NCBI GenBank assembly: GCA_021292165.1
Contig: CM037879.1
Location: 157,573,278 to 157,637,277 of the forward strand
Reading direction: 5' to 3'
DNA: 64,000 nucleotides
Origin: Shinisaurus crocodilurus
Taxonomy: Eukaryota; Chordata; Lepidosauria; Squamata; Shinisauridae
Positions 1 to 11,973 of this stretch are shown here, piece by piece. Position 1 is the first letter of the stretch, and each line of letters begins with the position of its first letter. Position numbers and translations under genes: made by a program. Under the pieces are notes generated by a model that did no database searches, was not told where the DNA came from, and was given only the letters and a program-made list of their open reading frames with translations.

Positions 1-82
1 GGGACTCGAGTCCGAGTCGAGTCAGAGGGGGGACTCAGTCCGACTCACGAGTCGAGTCCTCGAGTCCGAGTCCCCATCCCTG
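1..82 (+). mobile_element. hAT element, right terminal fragment cut by window start
   Basis: Dense iterations of GAGTC/GACTC end in CCCCATCCCTG, the same right end as the element at 21929-22923. The rest of the element lies outside the window. Iterated short motifs next to hAT termini are commonly transposase-binding sites; that role is inferred here. Confidence 0.8.
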
Positions 83-1843
83 ACAAATAGTCACAAAGAT
101 GTAAGGAAATAAGTGTCCAGAAATATCTTCAAGCATGATCTACATTTTAGCCTCAATGTTTTTCCTGCATCATAATGGAGTTGCACCCTGTGTTCCCCAC
201 CCAACTGGATTTCTGGGCCTCAGTAAAGTGTACCCTTCCCCCTTCTGCCATGCTTTGGCCTTCGAAGCAGTTGCAGATTACTGAGGGGCACCATTATCCT
301 TTATTTTTCCATAGAGTAACTAAAACTGAATATAGAAATCATGACATTTTATTTAGATTTTTATTCCGGTGCAAAAACGTTTAAAGGTGGATATACTGAT
401 ACAAAGTGAGTATTCATGGCGTAGGAGGATGAAATAATAGATAAGGATGTTTTAGTGCTGCCTTGGAACACTGTGGTATACATTTCCCACTGAATATATG
501 TCCCAAGTATGCAATTCCGCTGTCATGTTCAACTTTAATGACTGGTCTTATTAACTTCATAACACCGTAGTGGCTGGAAGTAACTTTGAATTTATACTGG
601 CAAAGATTGCTGTCCCTTCTACAAGTGGATATGGGGGAAAAGGTGGAACAGTGAACAGAGAAAATCTGGCTATGTAGAAACTAGTTTTTCTTTGAAAAAT
701 TATGAAAAATTGAATTCTGATGTGTATTTGGTATTAAAACAGAGTGGAGACTTAAGACTTACAGCACGATCCTAAATATTTACTCAGAAGGAACTCCCAC
801 TGATTCAATGAAATGTAGCCCATTTTATGATTGCTGTCTTGTGCCTTTATATGCACAGCAGTTTTTATGATGAACACTAGTTCCTACCCTTAAGAACCCC
901 TTTAACACCTCTGTGTAACGTTGTAAGAACTGTAAGAGTGAAATCAGAGAATATGCCATTTTTGATCTCTTTTCTGACACAGTGAATAAAATTAGCATAC
1001 GCTGTAGTGGCTTATGGGAAATGGTCACCTCCATTGGGAATCAGTCAGATAGCAACCAGCAGTTGGTTACTATAGCAACAGATTTCAAGGAGTCACTTCC
1101 AATAACAACCCAAATATTTACTGTTATTTTAGGGTACAACATTATTTGTTATATCAAGTAGAGTGAAGTGGCATATTCAACTAAACCCCGGATTCTACAA
1201 CAAGGTGTTCAGGAGACTGTAGTATACTGCATGTGGATTTACAGCAGTTTTGCCCAAATAAAAATTGGTTGCCTATTTTTCAGTTGTTGGGGTTTTTATT
1301 GCTGTTGACTTCATTTACTATTTTGGAAATAGGGTTCAGAACCATGGATAGCTCCTTAAAAGTTCATAGTGAAATCTGAAGCAGATACACAGCCCTGCTG
1401 ATGTTGGAGCTACCAGCTTCCACTGGAACGAAGCACTCAAAGCCCCCTGCCTAGATGAAGAAATCTGTCAGCTTTGCTTTCTCCCACATTTGAATTAGTT
1501 GAATCTCAAGTTCTTTCCATCCCAAATATGAAGAGATGTGTGACTCTGGAAAATTCTTATTCAAAATAAACTGAGCGAAGAAATTCTCACTCATCCCTAC
1601 GGTATCTTTCTAAGTGTCAAGAACAGTGGTGTAATGGTACATTTTGAAGTGCAGGTACTCAGGGAACAGAGCTGAACTGGGAACTGGTGTTGGGGGAAGA
1701 AGGAACACATCTCTACTTCTAAGTCAACTGGTCCAAAATTCCATCATCATAATCCAGTGCATGAAAATGTTCATAAAATGCACCCTTAACCTCCCCCCCA
1801 TGTTGGTTCAGCAGAAAGCACAGCACCTGTTTTTAACTCTATA
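83..1843. other. no gene recognised
   Basis: AT-rich sequence with only short chance ORFs. I recognise no repeat family, RNA gene or exon here. Confidence 0.5.
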
Positions 1844-2094
1844 CAGTCATGCCTTGGATTGAGAGCATAATTCGTTCCGGAAACGTGCTTGTAATCCAAA
1901 ACACTCTTATATCAAAATGAAATCCCCCCCAAAAAATTGTACAGAGATTTTTAATTTAAGCCGTACTACAGTACTTGTATTGCAAGACGTCGCTTGTATA
2001 TCAAGTCAAATAAATAAATAAATAAATATTTAAAAATTTGCTTGTCTTGCAAAACGCTCTCAAACCAAGTTACTTGCAATCCAAGGTATTACTG
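1844..2094. mobile_element. mariner/Tigger-like MITE, copy 1
   Basis: The left end begins CAGTCATGCCTTGGATTG and the right end is CAATCCAAGGTATTACTG, giving near-perfect terminal inverted repeats. A TA dinucleotide flanks each side (1842-1843 and 2095-2096), as expected for Tc1/mariner superfamily insertions. The element is 251 bp, has no coding capacity and contains a short AAAT run. A second copy lies at 44633-44891. Assignment to the pogo/Tigger branch rests only on terminal resemblance. Confidence 0.85.
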
Positions 2095-2096
2095 TA

Positions 2097-3279
2097 CATT
2101 TAATCTGAAAATGTCCCCCAGTTCAAATACATAGGCCGCCGCCTTACTTCAGCCCTTATCGATCTGATGGCCTTCAGCCAATGCCTTTCATTCCACCTTC
2201 ATTAATCATATACATAACATAATGACCAACCTGTCTTTATATGTCTGAACACTTATGCCTCTTCAGAAGACAGTCTAGGGATGGGGAAGAAATTAGTTCA
2301 GTTTGCATTTTAATGAGAACTTACTTAATGTCACACTTTCGAACCGATACATGAACTGAAACTCAGTTATCCTTTGAAATTCACCCTTCTCTGTATTTTC
2401 AAGGGAGTTCTCTTATTTTTTAAAAAAAATGCATACAAAAAACGTGTATATTAGGGGAAAGTGCACAGTTAGTCAGTATGAAAATAGCATTCAAAATGTG
2501 TTATATTCAGAAAATTGTTTGTAAAAATGCGTATATGAGGCAAAACTGCAAACTGCAAACAAAAATGCATCTATTAGGAGAAATGAACACAAAAGTGTGT
2601 ATGGATCTTCATGTGTACCTATATTGTTGTTGTTGTTGTTTACTAATCCTCAAAGTTCAGAAAAATGAGAAACTGAGAGCAACCAAAATTGACAGATTTC
2701 TCCATCCTTATTCCAAATAAATCTACATGAATGATCAGCCCCATGTAAATGCCCATACACCAACCTATGTTAGTCAGTTGTGGGATGGCTTGAAAGGAAG
2801 AGAGAGAGGGAGAATGAACAACTCCTTTCCATTTTACAAAAGCTTCCTTGCCTGTTTGTTGCTTGGAATGAATTCTGTGAGAAATGGTCAGAATTTAATA
2901 AATAGGAAACCATCTTTCCTCCTGAACTACACAAAGCAAAAAAGAAAAGAAGAAAAGAAAGAAAATGGAAAAGAAAAAGAAAGAGAAAAAGAAGGGAGAT
3001 GGAAGTATTTCTTCTTCCATTTAGTTATGGTTATGATGAATAGGGGCAGTAAAATCCCAGTTTGCTGATGTCTTTTTGTTTTAGAGAGGGATAATTTGCA
3101 GTAACCTTAGAGGCTCAAGAGACAAACGCATTTCCTTCCATTCTTTCCTCTCCGTGGGGGAGGAAAGGAGGTTTATGAGTAACTAATGAGGCTAAGCATT
3201 TGAGGATGTGCATCTCTGTCAGTCCATGAATGACTAATTTTGAAGCATCTTTTGTTCAAATTCCAGTCATGAATCCACA

Positions 3280-3282
<3 letters not shown>
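2097..3282. other. AT-rich degraded repeat and purine tract, no gene
   Basis: 2275-2710 resembles the widespread AT-rich repeat of this window (GCATTTTT and AAAATGCG motifs between GGATGGGG and CCATCC-like ends). A GTT run lies near 2622-2640 and a purine-rich run at 2937-3000. Open frames here are low-complexity. Confidence 0.4.

Positions 3283-3312
<30 letters not shown>
3283..3312. repeat. (GT)n microsatellite
   Basis: Uninterrupted GT dinucleotides over about 30 bp. Confidence 0.95.
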
Positions 3313-3313
<1 letters not shown>

Positions 3314-3540
3314 ATTCAAAGTGAAGATTCAGGCCAAACAAAAGCAAAACACTCTGGGGGTATCTCTAGAATCTGGGAACCAGAAGTTAAGAAGTTTGCT
3401 GCAGTATAGGAAGAAGGAACATTGCCTTCCCAGACCAACCTGGGAGCACATCCTTGCTTCTGCTCTTCAGGAACAATCGGGGATAAAGGACAGATAAAGG
3501 TCCCAGGGAATGGCCTGAACAGGCACATGAAGCAGCTACT

Positions 3541-3675
3541 ATGCTGAAGCTAAGCAGGTCTGGGTCGGGTCAGTGCTTGGAGGGGAGACCGCTTGGGAAC
3601 CACATGTAGCCACCTTGAGTTCCATGATGAAAGAGAGGTGGGAAATAAATGTAATAAATAAATAAATAAATAAAA
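3541..3675 (+). mobile_element. 5S-rRNA-derived SINE with Sauria-type tail
   Basis: The head contains GAAGCTAAGCAG and GGGGAGACCGCTTGGGAA, which match the internal promoter part of vertebrate 5S rRNA. The tail (GAGTTCC, GTGGGAAATAAATG, then AAAT repeats) resembles the tail of squamate Sauria SINEs, which are thought to be mobilised by BovB LINEs. The 5' part of the 5S unit is missing or too diverged to see, so this is not an rRNA gene. Confidence 0.75.
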
Positions 3676-4429
3676 TAGACGGAGGGCCAGGTGCTATTAC
3701 TTAAGGGCTAAATGAAAGATGGGGCATCTCAAGGGCATAGGAGAGGGAAGGGAAGGAACAAAGTGGTCCCAGGATCATGGGCTATGGCAGGAGGTGAGGT
3801 GGAATACAGATGAGTTGGAATACAATTGAGGAGGCAAACTGAGGGTCTTTCAACAGGAGGCCATTACCTAGCATGGCTGTGAGTCTAGAACATTGGAATG
3901 AAAGAGGCTCCTTGGGAGACCAAGGTCTTGAAAAGCTCTCCAAGATCACACCTTCTAACAGCAAGCTCAGCTGCTATGTGCCAACAGGACTATAGCAAAA
4001 TGGGGAAAGAAAAGGGAGGGATTTTCATGCTCAGAGGAACCCTAAGGCTTGCAGAACTTTTTTTTTTTTTTAAGGGACAAAATGCCTAAGGTGTCAACCT
4101 CCCTGCCCTTGCTTGCTTAGAGGCCACAGACTGCTGATTGCCTGTTTGGGAGGGGGGGGCAGAGAATTGGTATAGAAGGAATGGAATATCTTAGAAGAGG
4201 GCATGGCTGGCTGAATGGAACACTGAACAGAAACACTCCCACACTGCAACTTTTCCCCCCAGGTCTCACTTATCTAGTATGTGGTTGCTGCTCAGTATTT
4301 TGCCCCGGCTACAAAAAGAGCAGCAGCTGTGGCAAACTGCACAGGCTTCAGTTGTGGAATTAATTTTAGGAATTATCTCTCTGTGCGTACAGCTGCATGC
4401 AGATAGGGGCCTCTTTAATTTGTTTAGCT
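3676..4429. other. no gene recognised
   Basis: Unique-looking sequence with a poly-T run near 4061. I see no supported feature. Confidence 0.4.
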
Positions 4430-4563
4430 CAGGAGTAGGCAACTTCTCTGGCCCTCCAGATGTTTTGGCCTACCACTCCCATCTGCCCTATCCAGCACAA
4501 CGAATGGTGAGAGATGGGAGTTGTAAGTGAAAACATCTGGATGGCCAGATGTTGCCCGGCTGT
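4430..4563. mobile_element. diverged fold-back MITE
   Basis: Inverted arms carry CCAGATGTTTTGGCCTAC and a matching right arm with AACATCTGGATGGCCAG. This is the old, diverged form of the palindromic family seen cleanly at 25367-25501 and 44055-44189. Confidence 0.65.
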
Positions 4564-5090
4564 GATTTAGCTGAATGCAAGCATGTTGGTGGCAGGGCCA
4601 GAGGGAAGGATTATGCTCCATGAATCTGAAGAGGGCTCACTAAAGCAGAATCCCTAAAGAGTGGACTGTGGGGAAGGGAAATCTCATGACACAATCCAAG
4701 AATGGAATACTTTATCTTCTCAAGTTTTGTGTTGTAGGGATCAGGTGATGGGACTAACCTCTGCCTGAGGACTTCTCTACACGAGGCATTTATTGTGCGC
4801 TCATGATCCCTCACTCACAGAAGTTTGTGGGTCCTTTACATGATGTCATCAGCCTCCAGGGCTGATGTGTTTTCCACATCACGTGGAAAACGTGTTTTCT
4901 CACGTGTTTTCCAGCCATTTTCATGGCTTTTTTTTAGAGCAAGGAAAGTGTAGTCTTATTTCCTATTGTGCTAGGAAGTGCCAGAAAATGGCCATGTATT
5001 TTTCACAATTGCACTCTACTGCAGCACCACCTTGTGGTTGTGTAATAGAACATATAGGAAGGCAGAAAAGGAAAAATCCCAAGGGGGGAA

Positions 5091-5190
5091 ATGGAGAGGA
5101 GGAGGAGGATTATGTAAGCCGCCTTGGGTTCCCTGCAAGAGGAAAAAATGGTGGGATATAAAATGTAATAATAAATTACATAAAAATAAA
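5091..5190 (+). mobile_element. Sauria-type SINE, 3' end only
   Basis: ATGGAGAGGAGG, TATGTAAGCCGCCTTGGG and a GTGGGATATAAAATGTAATAA tail match the 3' half of the complete copy at 37625-37855. The tRNA-like head is absent. Confidence 0.75.
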
Positions 5191-5290
5191 TTGTCCAGCT
5201 AAGTGTTTTTTTCCACACAAAAATAGTATCAGCCCAGTTCAAAATGAAACAACAACCCACCACAGAAGTCTTTCTTGCCAAGGCTCTAAA

Positions 5291-5410
5291 ACAGCCTTTC
5301 CCAACCTGATGCCCTTCAGATGTTTTAGACTTCAACTCCCATCAGCCCAGGCCACCATTGGAGTTGTAGGCCAAAATATCTGGAGAGCACCAGGTTGGGA
5401 ACAGCTGCTT
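5291..5410. mobile_element. fold-back MITE
   Basis: The left arm (CCCAACCTGATGCCCTTCAG) and right arm (GAGCACCAGGTTGGGAA) are inverted around a centre near TCAGCCCAGGCC. It belongs to the ACAACTCCCAT family. Confidence 0.7.
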
Positions 5411-5566
5411 TAAGCTATTTCTGGAGCCTCAGAACCAGCCCAGTTTGCCTGGGACCGCCTTTGATCCAAACCGCCTCAGTGGTCCAAATATCTCCAAGGT
5501 GTGTGGATTGTCACCTTGGACTTGGGCTTCATCCAGGGCAAATTAACAGCTGAGATTGCTTTAGAC

Positions 5567-5702
5567 TAGAGCAATCATCCGCAACCTCCTCCCCGCCCCC
5601 CCCCCGGCTGATGTTTCAACTCTCATCAGCATGGCCAGTGGTCAGAAATGCTGGAAGTTGTCTTCCAAAACATCTGGAGGGTGCTAGGTTGAGGGAGGCT
5701 GC
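5567..5702. mobile_element. diverged fold-back MITE
   Basis: Same family as the neighbour at 5291-5410: AACTCTCATCAGCATGGCC centre and CAAAACATCTGGAGGGTGC right arm. A C-rich tract interrupts the left arm. Confidence 0.6.
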
Positions 5703-5828
5703 ATTGGAGTGCAGTATTTAAAGTTCGTTTTGCCCTCCATTCGTCAATCAGTTCACTATGAATTGTGATAACACATGGAAACTCTCCTTAGAAAATGCCT
5801 TCATTTAGCAGATCACTTTAGCAGAATA

Positions 5829-5996
5829 CCGTATTTTTCCGTCTATAAGACTCCCCCATGTATAAGACGCCCCCCACTGGGCAGTTTCGCAACCGCGCGG
5901 TTCTCTCCTCGGCTTACTTCCGTGTATAAGACGACCCTCAATTTTTAGTCTAGCGATTCTAGGAAAAAGTATAGTCTTATACATGGAAAAATACTG
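5829..5996. mobile_element. TA-flanked MITE with CCGTATTTTTCC termini
   Basis: The left terminus CCGTATTTTTCCGTCTATAA is inverted at the right end (CATGGAAAAATACTG). TA flanks both sides (5827-5828 and 5997-5998). Inside, the short unit TATAAGACG recurs in the left half and again in both subterminal regions. It is 168 bp and non-coding. Its termini resemble those at 42806 and 53601. Confidence 0.8.
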
Positions 5997-6612
5997 TACC
6001 ACTAAACAAATGAGCGGGTTAAATATTAAGAAGCAGATACAGTTTCAGCCGGCACTAGAAAAATCATGATTTTGCATGTACTATTCCATGTTTTTTAAAT
6101 CACCTCAGTCTTAGGTCCTCACAGCCATGGAGCATGCATGAGGCCAGTTCCACATAGAAATGGACAAATTGTTCTGTTTCTAGACCACATCAGTTTTGCA
6201 TGTATTCAAATGCAAGTCCATTCCATTCAATTACCACATCATTCTACACATTAAAACAAAATCACATGAAAATTTGCGCTTAGTTTTTTTTGTATTTTTT
6301 TTGACATATACATTATGTATTCAGCGTTCCCTAATGTGCATTTTTACATAACTTTCCCTAATACATGCATTTTTGTATGCAGCTTTCCCCAATATTTGCA
6401 ATTTTTGCATGCACTTTTTGAGCCAAGGACAGCATCACAAAATTTGAAGAAGTGCATGGTCCAATGGAAAACTGTGTTCTGATCCATATATTAGTCCGGG
6501 AAGTGCAAGTTGGATGAGTTCACTTCAGGATGTATATCAAACAAAATTCTCCTCCATCCCTAGGCCACTCTGCAGCAATCAGGGAGCTGCATGTTCTTGG
6601 GAATGGGAGGAC

Positions 6613-6994
6613 CAGGGATGTTCAAGCGAGCCAAAATTCTCTGAACTTCACTTCAAAGCTCGGTTTGGCTCACTCCCAATCTCATTTGTGACCTGGTTTT
6701 GGGAGGTTCATTCAAACAGGGAAAGTGCTCATTTTGAACAGGAAAAGTACACATTTTTCAAAAGTGCACACTTTCCCCCATTGAGAAAAGCATGAAAATG
6801 CAAATTTCTATAAGTGTACATTTTTAAAAGGTGCACATTTTTTTAAGTGCACATTTTTCGAATGAGAAAACAATTTTGGGAATTTGCAAATGTTTTCGGA
6901 GAACATGCGCTCCTGTTTGCATTCGTGTTCGGGGTTGTGAACGGGGCATTTTCGAGTGATTTGCACATTGAAACAAAATTCTTGTACATCCCTA
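6613..6994. mobile_element. hAT-like non-autonomous element
   Basis: The left end CAGGGATGTTCAAG and right end CTTGTACATCCCTA are inverted. The interior is AT-rich with repeated GTGCACATTTTT motifs. I could not find matching 8-bp target duplications. A further ACATCCCT follows a (CGG) run at about 7018, so the right boundary is uncertain. Confidence 0.55.
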
Positions 6995-7029
6995 CGGCGG
7001 CGGCGGGGGGATTTCGTACATCCCTTCTT

Positions 7030-9110
7030 CTACACACGAGTTGCAATCCAACAGGGTACCAGGTTGGGGAAGGCTGAGGTAGAGCCTTATGTCAGGCACA
7101 AGTGTGTCATCTGAGCTGTTCAGGGTGCGAAACAGAGATATGAAAGGCTTGCTGGAAACACTGTGAGGGATGTTGAAAGCCAAACATAAGAGAGTAAGCA
7201 GGAGAGAAAATGTATTGTATTCAAACCCCATCTTTGGGCGGCCAGTGGGATCCCCCACACCCATGAACAGATAATTTATTTGAAGTTTCCTTCTGTAGCT
7301 TGATTTTGTACAGACAAGAAAATAACACACACAAAAGTTTGCAGTGATATTATTGGAGCTACAAAAAAAAATTTAGCATGCAAAAAAATGCATACTTAAT
7401 AACAAAGTTAATAAAAATACAGACAAATTTTAATAATTTTGCAAAATGACAACTGTTTTGTTAATGAATCAGTGCAATATTTTTCATTGAGTCAAACAAT
7501 ATTGTAGAAATTGTGGTATATGGAAAGGATATCCCTTGCTGTGCAGTGTAACATAATCTGTGCTCCACAGAGCAGGAAACTCTAATGATATATGCAGTTT
7601 TGTTATTAAAAGTGAGTTATATATTTTGCCGTACAGTGGAAAATTGTGACCCAGTATAACATATCTTCACATTGTTTATAACTTGAGGAAAACCAACATT
7701 CAGGGTTCCCAGTTCACACAGTAGGAATTACATTTATGTTGGCCAAAAGTAATTTATATAACTGCAAGGAACAATAAAACATGAACTTTACAGTGTTTTT
7801 TTTTAATGTAAAAATAATATAGAGCTTGTAAAATTGAAGAGATTATTATTGTAAAGGAAAGGACAGTAACTTAAATGTGAAGCTCATTTTACAGACATGA
7901 TAAATATATATATAAATGTGTGTGTGTGTGTGTGCATTTTGTATTCTTTCTTAAGTTTTCACCACACACACACGTTTGCATCTGAATGTGGTAATACTGC
8001 TAGTAAACCTTAATTCCTCAGGAACAAGCAATACCTGCACCCCAGGTGAACTTCATTTGACACAAGCCCACTTCAAACCAGCAAACAATGAATTGCTTCA
8101 ATGTTGAAACTGGTTAGATTCCTTCCTTCCTGAAGAACACGTGACTCTCGTAAAATTCCTTTTTCTAATTGCAGTGCCCTGAAGAATGACAAGGAAATGA
8201 GGAAATGGGAAATGCAAGGAATGGTTGCTTTGGTCTCGATCTTCCCATCGCTTCCATTGACGTGAATCAGATCACTTTTCTTGTTGGTGTTGTTGTGTGT
8301 TTAAATCAAACACATCCAGACAGTGAGTACCTTAGAGGTCCCCAAACTTTTTGGGCAGGTGGGCACATTTGGGATTTCGAGAGAGGGTTGTGGGTGCTCT
8401 CGCAAAATGGCTGACATAGGAGGGGCTTCCTCATTCACAAAAGAGCTGCCATGCTGAGCATGGCCAGTCACAAAACACCCATTTTCCAGAAAGAAAAGTG
8501 ATGAGGCTAAAAGAAAATTAACTTGCCCCAAACCCTGAATATAAGGCAAATGTGAGGGTCTGAGCTCCCAAACACAAAACCACTCTTTTGAACCCACAGT
8601 TTTCTGCTCCGGTACCTATTTCACAGAAAGCAAATGGATGAGGCTTAGAGACAAGTAACTTGGCCAAGAAACTTGAGTACAAGGGAGGTGGAGTCTGTGC
8701 CCAAATCCCAAATCACATATTTGTCCCCACAAAGCATTTTAATAATAGATCAACAACAGATACCGCAGGCTGAAACTGAGCAGTGTTGTTGGCTATACAA
8801 TTACCCAATACCATATTTCAAAACATTGCTCAGCTGGTAAGATAGTTTGTGAGAATCCTGAAGGGACATCACCAATTGAATCTACTTTCACCTGTTAGCA
8901 GAAAGAATGTTCACCATGTGAAATAGGCCTTAGCAAAAAGCATGTATAGCCTGGGTGAAAAGCTTTTTAATTTGCAGACATGTTTTCATATCATTCCCTC
9001 TAATAACAACCTCAGGTGGTGAGTGCTGACAGAAATGGAGCCAAATGGGGCCACTGAAAGACTAGAGAGAGACGTCTTCATGCCCATGGGAACCCCGAGG
9101 CTTCCAGAAG

Positions 9111-9111
<1 letters not shown>
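7030..9111. other. no gene recognised
   Basis: AT-rich, low-complexity sequence with a TG run at about 7917-7934. I see no exon-like open frame and no clear repeat family. Confidence 0.4.

Positions 9112-9140
<29 letters not shown>
9112..9140. repeat. (AT)n microsatellite
   Basis: Pure alternating AT over about 29 bp. Confidence 0.95.
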
Positions 9141-9142
<2 letters not shown>

Positions 9143-9309
9143 TGAACAGATGTAAACCTTTTTAGGGGGTGAAGGTACACTGCACCATGTTTTGTTACAC
9201 ATCCACGTGTAAAATATATTTGAGTTGCTAGATTCTGCAGATCTAGCCAGAGATAGACGTTAATAATACCGTATTTAGCATTTATACAGAATGCCACAAC
9301 CATTCAAAC

Positions 9310-9480
9310 AGCTTCATATACATTACCACAGGAATCCTTGCAACGACCCTGTAAGGTAGGCCAGTATTATTATTATACCCCCATATTGCTGGGGGCTGGG
9401 GTGATGCTGATAAATACTGGTTTGCCTAGCGACTTTGTAATTGAAGTGAGATTTGAACACAGTTCACTGTGTTGTCAGTT
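9310..9480 (-). mobile_element. MIR/L2-like ancient SINE fragment
   Basis: CAACGACCCTGTAAGGTAGG followed downstream by GAGATTTGAACACAG is the typical order of a reverse-oriented MIR or related core-SINE fragment. It is diverged; family assignment is by eye. Confidence 0.45.
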
Positions 9481-9594
9481 CTGAGGGTAGCCATGGGTCC
9501 TCTTTTACAGAGGACAGTCCTCTATTTGAAGGGCTGCCAGAAGATTGTCCTCTATTGTGAAGGCATCCTCTATTTGAAGGGTTGCCCAGTCCAA

Positions 9595-9831
9595 CCCCAG
9601 TCTAATGATAAAGGAAAAATTTCCTGACTGTCAGAGCAATAAGACAATGGAACCAACTACCTAGGGAGGTGGTGGGATCTCCCAATCTGGAGGCATTCAA
9701 GGTGCAGCTGGACAGCCATCTGTCAGGGATGCTTTGACCTGGATTCCTGCATTGAGCAGGGGGTTGGACTCGATGGCCCTGTAAGCCCCTTCCAACTCTA
9801 CGTTTCTATGATTCTATGATTCTATGACCCT
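9595..9831 (+). mobile_element. CR1 LINE 3' end
   Basis: GGTTGGACTCGATGGCCCTG, CCCCTTCCAACTCTACG and a terminal tandem of ATTCTATG are diagnostic of CR1 3' untranslated regions. No ORF remains. Confidence 0.85.
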
Positions 9832-10035
9832 CAGAAGGAAGAGCTGGGCCTAGAAGCTGCCCATCAACAGCACCTGCAAAGCAGACTGAGCAATGCATAC
9901 AGGTCACCCGGTCACAGTCTTCCACGCTATGGTGAGATGTTCTGCATTTCTATTACACTTATTATTTCTAAATTTGCATCTATACATATAAAGTAGCCAA
10001 TGCAAACTTTATGCAAATTGGTGTCTTCTTTGGTC

Positions 10036-10089
<54 letters not shown>

Positions 10090-11160
10090 TTGTGATGCAT
10101 GTCCTCTGTTTTGGCAATTCACGAGTGGCAGCATACACTTCACTTTATTTTGCTTGAGTAACACACGGACAAGGCCAGTTTTCAGAGCCGTGGTCATCCG
10201 AAGCCGTTCAGAACAGAGCAACAATCTTTGTGCTTTGCTCGCCAGCAAAGCCAAAGTGGATGCTGTTCTCCGTTCCCGGGAGGCAAAGAGTTCACAGAGG
10301 AGTCCCATGGCTTTGGCGACATCCATGGAGGGCTCGTGCTTTTCATCTTAAATGCTTTTCCCTGGCTCTGCTGGGGTTGTTCCCCCCCTTCCCCTGACAG
10401 CCGGAGTGTTATGGAAAGTACAGTAAACATGCAGGAATGCAAAGTTATGCTTTCCATATGACCTTAATAAAAACACTGAAATTTCTTATTGAAATCCTGC
10501 GATAGCCTTCAAATGCTCTATAGAAAACAGAGGTGGGGTAGGGAGGCAGCGCCCAAAATGGACTTACTTCAGGAGCACGGTGATAAGACGAGAGATGCTG
10601 CTCCAACTCTGTCTGCTCGAATGTGGTGTGAATTTTGGGTGCACTGCGCGGCACAAGCTTTCACACTTGCTTATATCTAGCTCGTTGTTGTTGTTGATGA
10701 TGATGATGATGAAGATGCTGTTGTTGTTTCCTCCCTCGCATCTTCAATTATATGCAGGAAACACTCTGTCAAGCAATCTGACTGCAATCCTACACATATT
10801 TTAGGCATCTGTGTAACATTATACACAGGGGTTTATGTGAGTAAGGATTATGCAGAGGCACAGCCACAGTGCAAGAGCTGGAAGGAGTGCGACTGTGTGT
10901 GATGGGGGGGGGGGGGAGAATGATTTTCCGCCATGCACTGCTGCTGGGAACCTGACAACGGCACAGTTCTGTGGATATGACATGCATTAACAAGGTGGGC
11001 GTTGTGCCTTCTGTATCTCCTTGGCATAAACATTGAAGCATGGGGGAAACATTGTGTTTTTGTATGCAAGGTTCTGGGAGGGAGGGGAGTTTCTGTAGAG
11101 ACAGCCAAAGTTACTGGTGAAGTGGAAGGAACACGAGGCGAGGGTGAGTGCCTGCTATCA
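9832..11160. other. no gene recognised; contains (ATT)n
   Basis: An ATT trinucleotide array runs from about 10041 to 10089. 10200-10650 has overlapping short frames on both strands, none with a recognisable domain. Short TGA/TTG repeats lie near 10683-10728 and a G run near 10904. Confidence 0.45.
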
Positions 11161-11430
11161 TAAGAACATAAGAAGAGCCATGCTGGATCAGACCAAGGGT
11201 CCATCTAGCCCAGCATCCTGTTCACACAGTGGCCAACCAGCCGCCCACTGGAAACCCACAAGCAGGACAGGAGTGCAATAGCACCCTCCCGCCCAAGTTC
11301 CCCAGAACTGGTGGTGACTGATGTACATAGGCATACTGCCTCTCATACTAGAGGTAGCATATTGCCATAAGGACTAGTAGCCATTCATAGCCTTATCCTG
11401 CATGCTCCTCCATGCCCCATCATGCTTCTA
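11161..11430 (-). mobile_element. CR1-type LINE 3' end
   Basis: Starts with AAGAACATAAGAAGAGCC and continues GGATCAGACCAAGGGTCCAT. This is the reverse complement of the plus-strand copies at 14170 and 27600. Several hundred base pairs of 3' untranslated sequence remain. Confidence 0.7.
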
Positions 11431-11450
11431 GTGGGTGGCTGGGACTGTAA

Positions 11451-11530
11451 TATTTATTTATTATTTATTTTTAACATTTATATAATACCTTATCTGTGAT
11501 CAAAGTAGTTTACCACAATTTAAAACAATA
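11451..11530 (-). mobile_element. LINE (L2-type) 3' tail fragment
   Basis: TTTATTTATT-rich start followed by ATATAATACCTTATC and AAAGTAGTTTACCACAA resembles reverse-oriented L2 tails elsewhere in the window. Confidence 0.5.
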
Positions 11531-11973
11531 ATATGACTTCATTATTACCTAGTGCCCAGTCTCCAGTGCCTTGCATGGTAAATCTGAGATTCCTCTGGAC
11601 AACCTGTAAATTTCTCTCTTTAAGATCTTTGCAGCGGCTGACCAATATGTCTGCGTTTGTGTCTGGCTCTGTTTTACCTGGAGGGATCCTGAGGGAATCC
11701 ATTGCCAGTATTCGGGATTACGCTGAACAACTGCAGGCTTGTCCATCTCAGGTTTTTAGACTAAACCAAAAGAAGAAGAAAAACACCTTCCTGGAAAAGG
11801 TGTTCTGGGAAGAAGGAACTAAAGAATGATAGACTGTCTGCTTGTACCTGAGATCACAATTCCTCTGGAGTCTTTCAACTGTCTAGCAGTACCAAGGCTC
11901 ATTTCTATGGCCCTCAGTAGTATGCAGGGTGGCACTGGTTTTTCAGGAACTGGTGCAAAGGGATCTGTAGGTG